Shown here: in pieces, positions 48,672 through 59,851 of the stretch | Position numbering within the stretch: position 1 is the stretch's first letter | How the letters are laid out: each line of letters opens with the position of its first letter | From: Erythroxylum novogranatense | Lineage: Eukaryota; Streptophyta; Magnoliopsida; Malpighiales; Erythroxylaceae | NCBI GenBank assembly: GCA_029891385.1 | Contig: CM057225.1 | Location: forward strand, 72,995,387-73,059,386 | Length of the DNA stretch: 64,000 nucleotides | Direction of reading: 5' to 3' | Notes under the pieces: model-generated | The model's input: only the letters and a program-made list of their open reading frames with translations | The model's database searches: none | What the model was told of the DNA's origin: nothing | Made by a program: the position numbers and the translations under genes

Positions 48672-50850
48672 TGTTGGACCCCGCTGCCGGAGCCCAACGT
48701 CGTACATGAGAGCGTGGCGAGAAAACGTACTAATAATACATTTAGAAATAAAGACCCGCGGAAGGTTAATGGGCCGACTGGAAAACATACTTGAAACCTG
48801 CTTTCATGTGATTTAATAACAAATTTATAATTCATGCTTAACTTCATAATTCATGCTCCAAAAGATGAGTTTCATAAAGCATTAAGAATATCTCAAACCA
48901 AATTACAACTTTGAGTTCAAGAGCCAAAATCTAAAACACTCTTGAACCAATGATACTTGAATGTAACTAAAGTCTTGACTTCCAAAAATATAATATTGAA
49001 AATAAACAAACATAACAAAATAGAAACGGAGTGTTGCGAAACTCGTGACTCACTCGATCTCTTACTCGTCACTGTATGGGGAGATTAAAGGGGTGAGCTA
49101 TAAAGCTCGATGGGAACATATTTATAATATCGCAATAAGCAAAATATTCAAAAATAACTCATTGCCGTGGTACTTGTTGAAATCATAATCATTGATCGTG
49201 TATATGTCATTGTCTTGAAAGATACTTAATTCTTGAAACAATTCATGATGCATGTCACATAATAAATCATAACACATAACATATCATAATGGTTTGGGTT
49301 GTCCCCAGTTCGTGACGTTACACATGCCATCAAAATGTTGATGTGTAGGCGTAATTCGTGAGGGAATCCTTGTGAGAAACCACATGCCCGCACGAGGCGA
49401 CGGAGAAGCCTTTTCGTGAGTCAATGTGCACTTGACTATCGTGAGGGACACCGCAAACCCACATAAGTATGCTTAATTCATATTCTTGTAAACTTGTTTG
49501 CCAAACTGGCACTTGCTTGTAAACTTGCTTGTCATGTATTTCGTAATACTTGATTTCATGCGCTTGTATTCATGAAAGGAAAGCACTCCTTTGTGAAAAT
49601 CTTGATAATAATCATGAATGCAAATCACAATGCAGAATATAATCATTCATGGTAGTATGCAATGCGATCGTGGATGATGTAATGTAAATGCATGAGATCT
49701 TGCTTGATTGGAACTAAACAATGAGTAACTTATATACTTTATTATAAACATGAACCCACCTGAATTCCTTGCTTGCCTTGCCTACGAATGAGTTTCCTCT
49801 TGAGCCTCTTAATCCTCTTGCCTCTCTTGTTCTCCTAAAATAAGAACCAAAATTCCATTCAATAATTCATGCTGAAACAAAAGTTCCATTCTTAACTTCC
49901 ATCCAAAATTCCATATTCTTAGAAACTAATTCATCACTTCATCACTTCATAAGACTTGTAGATCTATCTCTCTAGTTCACAACGCTTCTAAAATCACCCC
50001 AAAACGACTTCTGTAGCAAAAGATATGATCAAAACACTAAAAATAACCATTCTGGAAAAATTGGGCTCGCATGCCATGGTCTCAAGACGTCTCGCAGACG
50101 TCATGACGTCTGGCTCATCACTCAGGCGCGGCGTCTCAGACGTCGTCGCAGCGTCAGTGCCTCTCTTGCACGCTGAGGCGTGCGGCCTTGCGCACGTCGC
50201 AACGTGCGGACGGGAGCTTCGTCTTCTCGAACCCAGAATCCGCCATTATCAACCTCAAAACCTTCCCTTCTTCTACTACAACACATCCAACCCATAAATC
50301 AAGTCATATACTATCATTCGAACTTATTCTAACACCAAAACATCAAAACACAACAACCCAAGCAAATCTACAAATCTTCACCATAACCCTAAACCAACGA
50401 TTTCTACTCATTTCCAGAAAACAAAGGTTCAATCCAACTCAAACTAAGATAAAAGAGTTAATCTTACCTTAAGAATGCTTGAAATCATTGGAAAACCGCC
50501 TGGAACAAACTTCCTCTTCTTCTCCCTCACCACCGACTCTCTTCATTCTTCTCCTCTATTTTCTCTTCCTCTTTTCTTCTTTCTTTCTTTTCTTCTTTTA
50601 ATTTCTTAAACCTAAAAACATGGGCATGGACTATTATACCCTCCTACACTTAGCCTAAAACTTCTAAACTCCAATACCTTGACCATTTTTCCCTTAAACA
50701 TTTTACTCTTCCATAAACATTATTCCATACTAATCTCAAAAATTCAAATTTTCCATAATATTTTCCATAAAATCAAACTATACCATAAATCATAAATCAA
50801 AATAATTCATGCTTAATAACTTCAAGAAAACAAAAATTTGGGGTCCAACA
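48672..50850 (-). repeat. 5' LTR of C
   Basis: 2179 bp, TGTTGGACCCC...GGGGTCCAACA, followed by TATTG. Its GC-rich island (50067-50215) is longer than the partner's and contains repeated GACGTC palindromes, which accounts for most of the length difference. Confidence 0.94.
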
Positions 50851-50855
50851 TATTG
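50851..50855. repeat. Target-site duplication TATTG, right copy (C)
   Basis: Identical to 41673-41677. The interior of B resumes after it. Confidence 0.93.
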
Positions 50856-52707
50856 AGTCTATGATTATTTTTTAGACTAACTTTTTACCTTTACATAACA
50901 AATTAGAGGAATTAAATGATGAGGAAAAAGGTGAAGATACATTCAAAATATTTCCGGAGTGTACAGACTCAATCGGATTGATAATTTAAGGATAGGGAAG
51001 ATGCTGAATGAGGATGCTGATCAACTAAGGCCCTATCCAAAACTACCTCACTTGGGAGTGGCGCTAACTATAATACCTGAAGATCACAATTTCGTTACAT
51101 GAGGAGAAGAAGGAGTCAAGCTAGCGACCTTAAACAAAGGTACTTCTTGGAAGGCAACCTAAGAGGAGTAAATTCTTTTTCCTTTACATTTCTGTATTAC
51201 TTTTTATATGCATGTGTGTTTTTTTAATTTGTTTATTTGACTTTTTTTTAGTTTTCAATCAAAATGATAAGAAGAATAAAATAAATGAAACAAATTTTTT
51301 CTCATTTTTGATTGTTTTTGGGATTATATAATCATGACTAGAGTGTGAATTGCCTATAGAATTTCATATCAACTTTGGTATGTACTTTTGCTCTTGTGAT
51401 AGGTTCATATGCATTATCTTTAGAAGAGTAGTGACTAATGGTAGACAACGCCAATGAGATCTGGAGCCTTATTTGATTGACACTTCCATATCCATCTCAT
51501 TGCCTTTTAATAATGTGTGACCTTCATGACATATACATCCTCATTTTGCATTATTCGAGACCACATTTTTATCACTTGAATTAACATGGACATGATTAGG
51601 CATTGTTTTTCATAAACTACATTAGTCAAATAACCTATCCTATTGACATGATTTTTTCCTTAATAAATCCCTTTGGGCTTTAACCTTTCTTTTTGTATCA
51701 ACCATATTACATGCTTTATGCTTAGCCAAATGTCCTACCCAAGCCATAAAGCTAGTGGAACATTTGTGATTGGTGAGTTTATGGATGTACAAAAGTGTAA
51801 GTGTGGGGGTGTACATATGTGTGGGTTGGTTAATGTTGGGATGTTTTGTTATGTCTTATCATCGAAATTCTTATGTTGATGTAGTTTATTTTAATTTTTA
51901 TAAGGAAAATAAAGAAAAAAAAGAGCAAAGAAAAAAATGACAAGAAAGAAAAAAACAATGAAAAAATTGTTTAAAATAAATGTATCAAGGAGGAATTGCA
52001 TATGTGTTGAAAAGTTGTTTATGGTTAATGCATCTTCCTAGAATTGTAATGAATGTGTTATTTGAATATGTTGAATATGAGGAAGATGTTGGCTTGGAAG
52101 GTTCACTCTTATGATTTCAATATATTGTTGGCATAAATTGTATGAGTTATTCCTTCATATTGATATATGCTTTATGTGGTTTGTGTGAGAGAGCTGAATG
52201 ACGTTGTGAAATATAAATCTTGCATTCATCATAGCTGACAGTACCTAGTTTTTTATAAGTGTTGCTTTGTTTTACTAACTTTAATGACTTTCAAGTTACT
52301 TGACCCAAATGCATCTCACCTTAGATTTGCCTACATTACAACCTTAAAAAAACCTTTGATTCGTGATCTTGCATGTGAACATTAGCGATGGAAAAATGAA
52401 ATGATATGCAAAGTTATGGATTGTCATGATCATGAATGGTGTTGAGTGTACCCATAGATATATTTTAGTTAAACACATTTTCCGAGTCTACTATTAGATT
52501 GCTCAGTTTTTAAAGATATTGAATGTTGATTGATCATAAGTAAAAGCTTAGAATGTTGACATCTTGCTATGATTTTTGAAAGTCACTCATCTGTGCTTGT
52601 GATTATATATTCTTAGAAAATATGGGAATTGAGTAAATGTTTTAGGTCTTTGAGCTTAATTTGGATGTTTTTCCCGAGGATGGATAAAAGCTAAGTGTGG
52701 AGGAAAT
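50856..52707 (+). mobile_element. Interior 3' part of B: pol end, long 3' UTR, PPT
   Basis: Starts with broken coding text (NKLEELNDEEKGEDTFKIFP-like in one frame). At about 51115-51165 it reaches the conserved pol terminus whose last residues read LLGRQPK-like (CTTGGAAGGCAACCTAAG). About 1.5 kb of non-coding 3' UTR follows, with an AAGTGTGGGGGTGTACA stretch near 51798 shared with A. The polypurine tract AAGTGTGGAGGAAAT (52694-52707) abuts the 3' LTR. Confidence 0.72.
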
Positions 52708-54224
52708 TGATAAGTGTTTAATTGTTAACATATTTAATCATTTACACTTAGCAATTAATGACATTAAAATGCTTAAGACACTCACTTTAATTCATATATG
52801 ATTTTAGGTACAATTTGGAAGTAAATAAATTAACGTGAGTCGAAAGTTCTACATTTGGTTTATTTTTTGAAGATCAATTTTTACTTGGCTTTATAGAGCA
52901 AGAAGAAGAAAACTAAGAGACAAGAAAACTGGAACACAAAAAAGAAGAAAAATTTAAAAGCAAGCAGCTGGAACGCAGAAAATGCAGTGCAAGATGAAGA
53001 AAATGCAGGAGGACAAGACAGAAATGGCAGTGGAACGCAGACATTTATATTAAATGCAGATGTTGTGCAATGCAGACAGCATCTATGTAACATAGACAAT
53101 AGCTACGTTTAACGCAGACGGCAGCTACGTTTCATGTAAATAGCTGCGTTAAATGCAACATTGAATATAAGAGAGTGAGGCTTGTGAAGTTTTTGCATGA
53201 ACAGTATACGTGACCTAATATACTTATTTGTCACATCCAAGCTACAGTAGAAGTATAAGTGATAGTGAGAGCTAGCGTTAGGTGTGAACAGTGTCCTGGG
53301 ACCGAAAACTCCCAAAATAAATTGTCACATCATAGCATGTAGAGAAGAACAGTGAGGGCTACATAATAAGGCAGTGAAGGAGAAACGAAGGGATCTTCAA
53401 TGGGGCTACAATATGAGGATCGAGGCATTTTTCTAGGAAAGACTCATAAAGGGCTAGATGTCCCGATGCTAGTTCGGAGGCGACATTAACGTCGACGACC
53501 CGAGTTAAGTGTTTTTTTAATTATTTTATTATTTCTTTCTCTTATTAGGAATTGATTGTATTATCCTATGTTAATGTATTGCGTATGGATAATCGGATTT
53601 TCGTTATTGTTCGTTTATTTGTGTATGAACCTATTGGATATTGTAAAAAGATGATTTTAATGCATTCATTGAATCGTTTAATTGCAAACCCATTGCTAGA
53701 ATTTTTATATAATTCATAATTGTTATGTTGAAATTGGTTGTTGCCTTAATTAATAGGTTTTCCTAATTCGTAATGCTACTACCGAATTAAATCTAGAGAT
53801 CGTATCCTAGGTTATTTAATGGTTAAGTTTAATTAATGATTGTATCTTGATTAAACAAAACCTAAGAGAAAACTCAGGTTAATTATTAACTCATGATTAA
53901 TAGTTTCTAGGAAAGGTTTGAGAACAACAAATTAATAAAATATGTTTAATTTGGGTGTAGGCCGGGATTGAACCAAAGAATCGGGTCCCTACTGAATTCC
54001 CCACTTTTATCATTTTTACATGTTCTCTTTATTTTTTTATTAGTTAGTTTTATTTTATTTTCTTATTTAAAAATACAACCCCCCACCCCCCCGCTAAACC
54101 TAAACACCAGTTACTTTCATTTCATAAACTTTGCACACACTCTTTGTGGGATTGACCTAGACTCACCACTACTATAGTAGTAGTCTGTTTATTTTATTTT
54201 GATTAGCGTAACGACGTGCGATCA
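52708..54224 (+). repeat. 3' LTR of B
   Basis: TGATAAGTGTTTAATTG...GTGCGATCA, 1517 bp, collinear with the 5' LTR. After its end AAGGG follows, and then the pol terminus of element A resumes. Confidence 0.82.
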
Positions 54225-55600
54225 AAGGGCGTCCAAACGGAGAATATGAAAGTGTTAATGCTTGAAGATGCAAATGACATCTTGATGAGAGCAATATGGA
54301 GTCAAGCCAGTGACGTAAAACAAAGGTGTTACTTAGGAGGCAACCTAAGGGAAGTTCATTTCTTTTCATTTACATTCTTGCATTTGTTATTTATATTAAA
54401 TGCTTCATTTCTTACATTTGATGTTACATTGGGGACAATGTAAGTTTTAAGTGTGGGGGTGGGGATCATAGTTTTCATGCACGTTTTTAAGCTTGTTTTT
54501 TTTCCTTATATGTGTTTTTTAGGTGTTTTTCAAAATCAAACAAATAAATAAGTTCTCTTTTTCTAATTCTTTTAAGATTATATAGTCATAATTAGAGAAT
54601 GAATTGACTAGAAAAATTCATGGCAACTTTAGTAGGAAATTTTACTCTTATGATTGGTCAATATGCATTATCTTTAGAAGAGTAGTGACTAGTGGTAGAC
54701 ACAAGCCAGTGAGATTGTGAGCCTTTATAGACTAACACATTCATATCCGTCTTATTATCTTTTGTTTATATGTGACCTTCATGACATGTACATCTTAACT
54801 TTGCTTCGATTGTCTATTGAAGACCACATTTTTTTCACATGTGTTAATATGGAAATGATATAGGCATTCTTGGTTTCATAAGCTATATTAGCCAAATAGC
54901 CCACCTGCTGATATGAAATTTTCATTTATTAAGGCCCTTTAAGCTTTATGATTTTTCTTTTTGTGCTAACCACTTTATATGCCTTAAACCTAACCAAATG
55001 TCCTACCCAAGCTTTAAAGCTAATGGAGCATTTGTTGATTGTTGATGTTTGTGGATGTACAAAGGTGTAAGTGTGGAGGTGTGTACATGTGTGGGTTAGT
55101 TATAATTATTGGAATGTAATTTTTTGTCTTATCAATGAATTCCAATATATGTATCTTCTTTCAATTTTGTTAGAAAAAAAGAAAAGAAAAGAAAAATGTT
55201 TAAATAAAATTATCTAATTTGAAAATGCTGTAAAGTTATTCATGATTAGTTTTTCCTCCTAAAGTTATATAGAATGGGTGATTCTAGTATGATGCATATA
55301 AGTTATATGTTGTTTTAAAGGATCACCACTTATGGTTATAATGTACTATTTATCATCAATTGTATGAGTAATTTCCTATAATTACTTATGATTTATGGGG
55401 TTTGTGGTGTGAGAGTTTGAATATAAGTTATGAAACATAGTTTTTGCATTCAATATAGTTGACGGTACCCAGTTTTTCATGAGTGTTAGTTTGATATGAT
55501 TGTGAGTATTGAAAATTAGGAAATTGAAGAATGAAGATGATGTTAAAAGCATGAAGGACGTAACAATCATGACATTGAATTGCAATCATAACAAAGAGGC
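54225..55600 (+). mobile_element. Element A, pol terminus and 3' UTR (part 3)
   Basis: Continues from 39298. The pol terminus with GTGTTACTTAGGAGGCAACC (near 54326) matches the same place in B and H. A PPT-like AAGTGTGGGGGTGGGGA (54449-54465) and a stretch with AAGTGTGGAGGTGTGTACA near 55068 follow, both also in B's 3' UTR. Similarity to B fades near 55510. A 3' LTR for A is not identified, so A is probably truncated or rearranged here. Confidence 0.7.
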
Positions 55601-56189
55601 TAAATTATAACATTCATGATCATGATTCCAAGTCAAGATCGTGATAGAAGGTTTTCACAGTGCGAGTTTTTTGGTGTTTTGAGGGTTGGGGCTATTTTTG
55701 GAAGTAAACAAATTAAGGAAACCCTAAAAACAACCCAAAAATCCTATTACAGTATATAAGAACATGAAAAACAACAAAAGCGATAGCAACCACAAGTCAA
55801 AGTAGATCAAAAGTGGAGAGATCATAGAAAAGCTGCAGGGAATTCTAGCATTCTAAAAAAGGGAGTCAAAGAGTTTTTATTGTTTCCTTTTACTTTCTTC
55901 ATTATCCTTTATGTGTAATTCAATTTCTATGATGTTTAACATGTCTATATATTTCTAAATCCAAATTAGGAATTATTTTATGACTTTAATTATTGTTGAT
56001 TTCAATATATATTTAAATGTTTATAATAATTGTCATGCATAAGCTTTACAAAAAATCGAGAGAGTGAGTCAAAGTAATTAGTGTTAGGTTGTACGATGAG
56101 ATTTGAAAATTTCATAGACCCACAGTTATCAAATTAACGATCAATCAAAGAGAGTGTAGCAATATTACCAATTGTGAAGCTAAATCTTT
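55601..56189 (+). other. AT-rich spacer, possible LTR remnant
   Basis: Contains TATATAAGAACATG near 55755 (TATA-like) followed by a pyrimidine-rich then AT-rich tract, consistent with the R-U5 half of an Athila-like LTR belonging to remnant H. No TG/CA ends or repeats to define it were found. No coding text seen. Confidence 0.35.
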
Positions 56190-56945
56190 AATGGGAGATA
56201 CTGTCGACAGTGAAGATAGCCACCGTGTCATCCAAGAGAGTGTTTATTCAATTGAAGACATTGAGCCAAATACAGATGCTATTGGAGCTCATTAATGACT
56301 CAGAATGAAGAGGAGAAAATGGCCAATGATATGAATGAAGTTGCCATTTAAGAAGAAATAGAAGAATAGAGCACGAAGGATATAGAGGTTGAAGAATATA
56401 AGGACGTCTCTATTCAAGAAGCATATGAAGAAGAGAGAAAGAAACAGATGACATTCGATATAGAGCTTGAAGAATATAAGAAAGTGTCTTTTCATGAAGT
56501 TGAGGAAGCAGTAAAGGAAGAGGAATAGATGAAAGAGAACAAAAAGCTTAAGAAATGTAAGGAAGTCTCTATTCAAGAAGCAGATAAAGAAGAGGAGACG
56601 AAGGTGATTGTGGAAAAGGAAGAGCAGTTCACCTTTTTACAAGAAAAAATACTAGATTCGATTGACGATTTAGGGAGTTTCATCATTCCCTGTTTCATTG
56701 ATAGTGTGTCAACAAAAAGGGCATTACTGGCTTTACTTGGATTTCTCAATTTGATAAATTATGTCCTTTTCATTATCTTGCAACATGTAGCTTATTTACA
56801 AGCTTCTAAACTGTCATATGAAGAAAAAGGTAACAATAAACCACTTATTACAAACCCAGGTTGAGGGTAGAAGGCAAAGTACGTCAAGCTAATGACATGA
56901 AACAAACATTGCTTAGACGGCAACCTAAGAATTAGGATATTTTTA
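56190..56945 (+). pseudogene. Athila-like remnant H: Glu/Lys repeats, protease, then pol end
   Basis: Plus strand. A Glu/Lys-rich segment has three imperfect 26-27 codon repeats (EEYKDVSIQEAYEEE-like, near 56379, 56457 and 56537), typical of the linker before protease. A decayed protease follows: GSFIIPCFIDSVSTKRALLA, then LGFLNLINYVLF where Athila-like proteases have the DLGASINLM-type active site. The catalytic Asp is gone. Within about 40 bp the text jumps to the pol terminus (GCTTAGACGGCAACCTAAG near 56910). RT, RNase H and integrase are deleted between. Stops occur at 56353 and 56528. Confidence 0.68.
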
Positions 56946-57813
56946 TTTTATTTTATTTTATAATTTATTTTTTGATGTTTTGTTATTTTTATTTTTATTT
57001 TGTAGGAAGTGAATTGTTGGAATTTTATGACATAGAGTGTCTCTAAATGTCATCACCCATACCATCACCACCAAAACACCATAAGTATTCTTACTACAAC
57101 TTTTTTTTATTGTTACCTATTTATATTTGTATTCTTTGTTTTCCACATTGAGGACAATGCGTTTTTCAAGTGTGGGGATGTATCTGCAATTACATATCAA
57201 TTGTATGTGAATTAGGCATTTACAATTTTGTTGGTATGAATGTGTCAATGGCAAGAATTGAATGGAAATGGCTTATTTTGAACGTAGTCATTTAAATTGT
57301 AAAGGTATAATAACTTATGAATTTTTTATTTTAAGTGTCTTTATGTATGTTAATTAAGATATGACATATATTCTTTCACATTAGAAAATTTGTTCGTATG
57401 CATTTATAATTATAGTCAATTGAATTAGTTAGCATATTAGTTCCATTTCACAAGAATGATTGACTAAGAAGAAATGAGGTAGGCTAAAAATAGTAAAAAA
57501 CCTGTTAAATTCCTATTCTACTAGCCCTTTTAAAGAAAATTGGGTTAAGAATAGAGTTGGTATCCAATTGAGAGATGTGATATAGTTGGGTAACTAGGGG
57601 AATTCACGACAAATGTTTCTCTTCACATCAAAAGACTAGAATTACACTCTAACCAAGCTAAAATAAAAACGTGACTTAGTTGAGTAACCAAGGGACATTC
57701 ATGACAAGGTGTTTGCCTTCATGTCAAAAGACTAGGTTATCATCAAAAAATGGTGTTACAATAAATTAAACCTACCAATCTTTTAACACTAGCAAGAAAT
57801 TTCATGGAAGTTT
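56946..57813 (+). mobile_element. H 3' UTR with PPT-like tract and 94-bp repeat
   Basis: The ATTGAGGACAATGCG and AAGTGTGGGGATG (57169-57180) text is the standard 3' UTR/PPT neighbourhood of Athila-like elements, also in A near 54430-54465. Two imperfect units of 94 bp begin GTGATATAGTTGGGTAAC (57577) and GTGACTTAGTTGAGTAAC (57671), each ending with ATGTCAAAAGACTAG-type text. No LTR end is seen before LTR G starts at 57814. Confidence 0.6.
57809..57813. repeat. Target-site duplication AGTTT, left copy (G)
   Basis: AGTTT precedes TGTTGGACACC, and the identical pentamer at 61594-61598 follows the terminal CCAACA. Confidence 0.9.
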
Positions 57814-58259
57814 TGTTGGACACCATTTCTAGAGCCCAACCACGGAATCATAAAGCATGAGCATATAATCCTATATAAGGTTATTCAAAGAACCCTCATT
57901 AGCCATCATCCCATAAGGGTGACGTGCCCATACCAGTCAAATATAAAAAAACAACTCATTTCTCCTATTTCAGAATAGATTTTGGGAAACCTCAAACTGG
58001 AATTACAATTTGACTTCTTTAGAACATTTGTTCCTAATTATCTTAAGTTTTTAATGACACCAAAATCATTCAATTTGGTTGAGACTTCTAAGAGTTAGGG
58101 CCCAAACATTTTCAGACTGTTATTAAATTGGAACAATACACTATTCCCAAATTTCATCCAGAATTTGAAAGTCTTAGGGATTGAATTGAAATTCATTTCC
58201 TTCAGATAATTTGTATTTCTATGTATCTAGTTTATTTAGAAATAAAAATAATCTCATTT

Positions 58260-59290
58260 GAAGATCGGATAACAAAGTTATGGTTGAAAGAATCAAAAAA
58301 GGTTTTGTCCTTAAAAACATTGAACCTGTTTCGGGACAATTGACATAACTTTCTCTAGAGATGTCGAATTAAGGTCATCTTAAGACGGTTTCAAAGAGTA
58401 CTTTCAGATCTAAAACTTTTGTGAGACCTTGAAAAGATATTTTGTCTTCTAGAGGAAAAAAATTGAACCAGAAAAAAGGCAAGATGACACCAAACGAAAA
58501 GTCAGATGAAAGGCTTTAGTCTAAGACCTATTTTGGAACAATTAGCATAAATTTCTCAAGAGATATCGGATCAAGATAATTATTAGATGGTTTGAAAGAA
58601 GAATTATAGAGATAAAACTTTCATGAAGACACTCAAGCTAGATTTTGTCATCTGTAGGTCAAAATTGTACCAAAAAAAGGCTAGATGATACTAAATGAAA
58701 TGTCATACGAAAGGCTTCGGTCTAAGACTTGTTTTGGGTCAATTAGCATAACTTTCTCTATAGATATCAGATTAAGGTAATTCTTTGACGGTTTGAAAAA
58801 GAACTTATATATATACAAATTTCATGAAGAAATAAAAGTGATATTTTGTCATATAATAGGTCCAAATTGGACTAGATGATAAACTAGACAATACCAAACA
58901 AAAGATCAGATGAAAGGCTTCGGTCTAAGACCTATTTTGGAACAATTTGTATAACTTTCTTTAGAGATATCAGATCAATGTAATTATTTAACAGTTTGAA
59001 AGAGAACTTATATATATATAAATTGTATTAAAAAAACTAATGTAAGATTTTGTCATCTAGAGGGTCAAAATTAAACTAGACGATAGGTTAGATGATACCA
59101 GATGAAAGGTCAGACGAAAGGCTTTGTTCTAAGACCTATTTTATAACAACTAGTATAACTTTCTATAGAGATATCAAATCAAGGTCATTCTTATATGGTT
59201 TGAAAGAGGACTTATATATCTACAACTTTCATGAAGACACTAAAGTGACATTTTGTCATCTAGAGGGTCAAAATTGTCCCAGATGAAATG
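58260..59290 (-). repeat. ~202-bp tandem array in LTR G
   Basis: About five units. The phrase GGCTTCGGTCTAAGACC or variants starts at 58512, 58713, 58916 and 59120, with a truncated earlier unit near 58323. ACAACTTTCATGAAGA-like cores at 58410, 58612, 58813, about 59017 and 59220 keep the same 201-204 bp rhythm. This is a cleaner version of the periodic module seen in D and F. Confidence 0.85.
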
Positions 59291-59291
59291 C

Positions 59292-59387
59292 CAGACGATT
59301 TAATCTGTAGTGAATCAAACGATTCAATCTACAGTGCATCAGACGATTCAATTTATAGTAAATCAGACGATTCAGTCTACAGTGCAT
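59292..59387. repeat. 24-bp minisatellite in LTR G
   Basis: Four units of CAGACGATTCAATCTACAGT followed by GCAT, with a few substitutions, directly after the 202-bp array. It lies about 150 bp before the conserved AAAATTTCATGCTATAT block. Confidence 0.9.
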
Positions 59388-59829
59388 CAGAAAAAAGGCA
59401 CCAGACAATAGGCACCAGATGATAGGATTTCTATAGGATCTTTCTCATATCATTAAAAGTTCTGAATCACTAACTACAATGTCCAGAACATCTCCACTTA
59501 TAAAGATGATAACTTTCGACTCTGATGCCTAAAAATTTCATGCTATATATCATTAGAAAGCTAAAAAGATAAGCTACAATTGTCTAAAAGAAAACTTTTT
59601 CTAATTCAACCTATATTAATCCAAAATTTTTCCTAAAGTTAGAACACGAATTTCACCCCTATGGAAGACTTGAAATTTACACCGTACAAACTTAGATTGT
59701 CCTAAGCATAACTATTCAACTACCAAATTGACTTCATTAAACTCTCAAATCTCAACTCATTTGACTCCTCGCATTTAACTACATCTCATCGTTCATAATT
59801 CTCATCTTTTTTTTTTCATAACATCTCAC

Positions 59830-59851
59830 TTATATATATATATATATATAT
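59830..59851. repeat. (TA)n microsatellite in LTR G
   Basis: A 22-bp TA run at the position where LTR J has a 95-bp AT run. Confidence 0.9.

Larger units (their letters stand above)
41678..50850 (-). mobile_element. Full-length Tekay-like chromovirus C
   Basis: A 9173-bp element on minus with LTRs 41678-43811 and 48672-50850, perfect TATTG duplications, an exact Met-tRNA primer site and a clear polypurine tract. The LTRs end in an 11-bp inverted repeat (TGTTGGACCCC...GGGGTCCAACA). gag, CCHC, protease, RT, RNase H, integrase and a chromodomain-like tail occur in the standard order but are broken by several frameshifts and stops. It is the innermost and youngest layer of the nest: it lies in B, which lies in A. 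Confidence 0.95.
39299..54224 (+). mobile_element. Non-autonomous Athila-like element B (interrupted by C)
   Basis: LTRs at 39299-40866 and 52708-54224 flank an interior that would be about 2.7 kb without C. The 5' LTR is followed by a degenerate primer site, and the 3' LTR is preceded by a polypurine tract (AAGTGTGGAGGAAAT). The interior keeps only a gag-like N-terminus and the very end of pol plus 3' UTR; protease, RT, RNase H and integrase are absent. Its 3' part (51110-52300) closely resembles the 3' part of element A (54280-55510), so B is likely a deletion derivative of the A family inserted into one of its relatives. Confidence 0.82.

Noticed and set aside
54449..54465. AAGTGTGGGGGTGGGGA as the PPT of a 3' LTR of A
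   Set aside because: The same tract occurs well inside the 3' UTR of B, where the real LTR starts much further on. No TG-initiated repeat follows it here.
58260..59387. CRISPR-like array in LTR G
   Set aside because: The units are contiguous tandem repeats with no unique spacers, in a plant LTR context.
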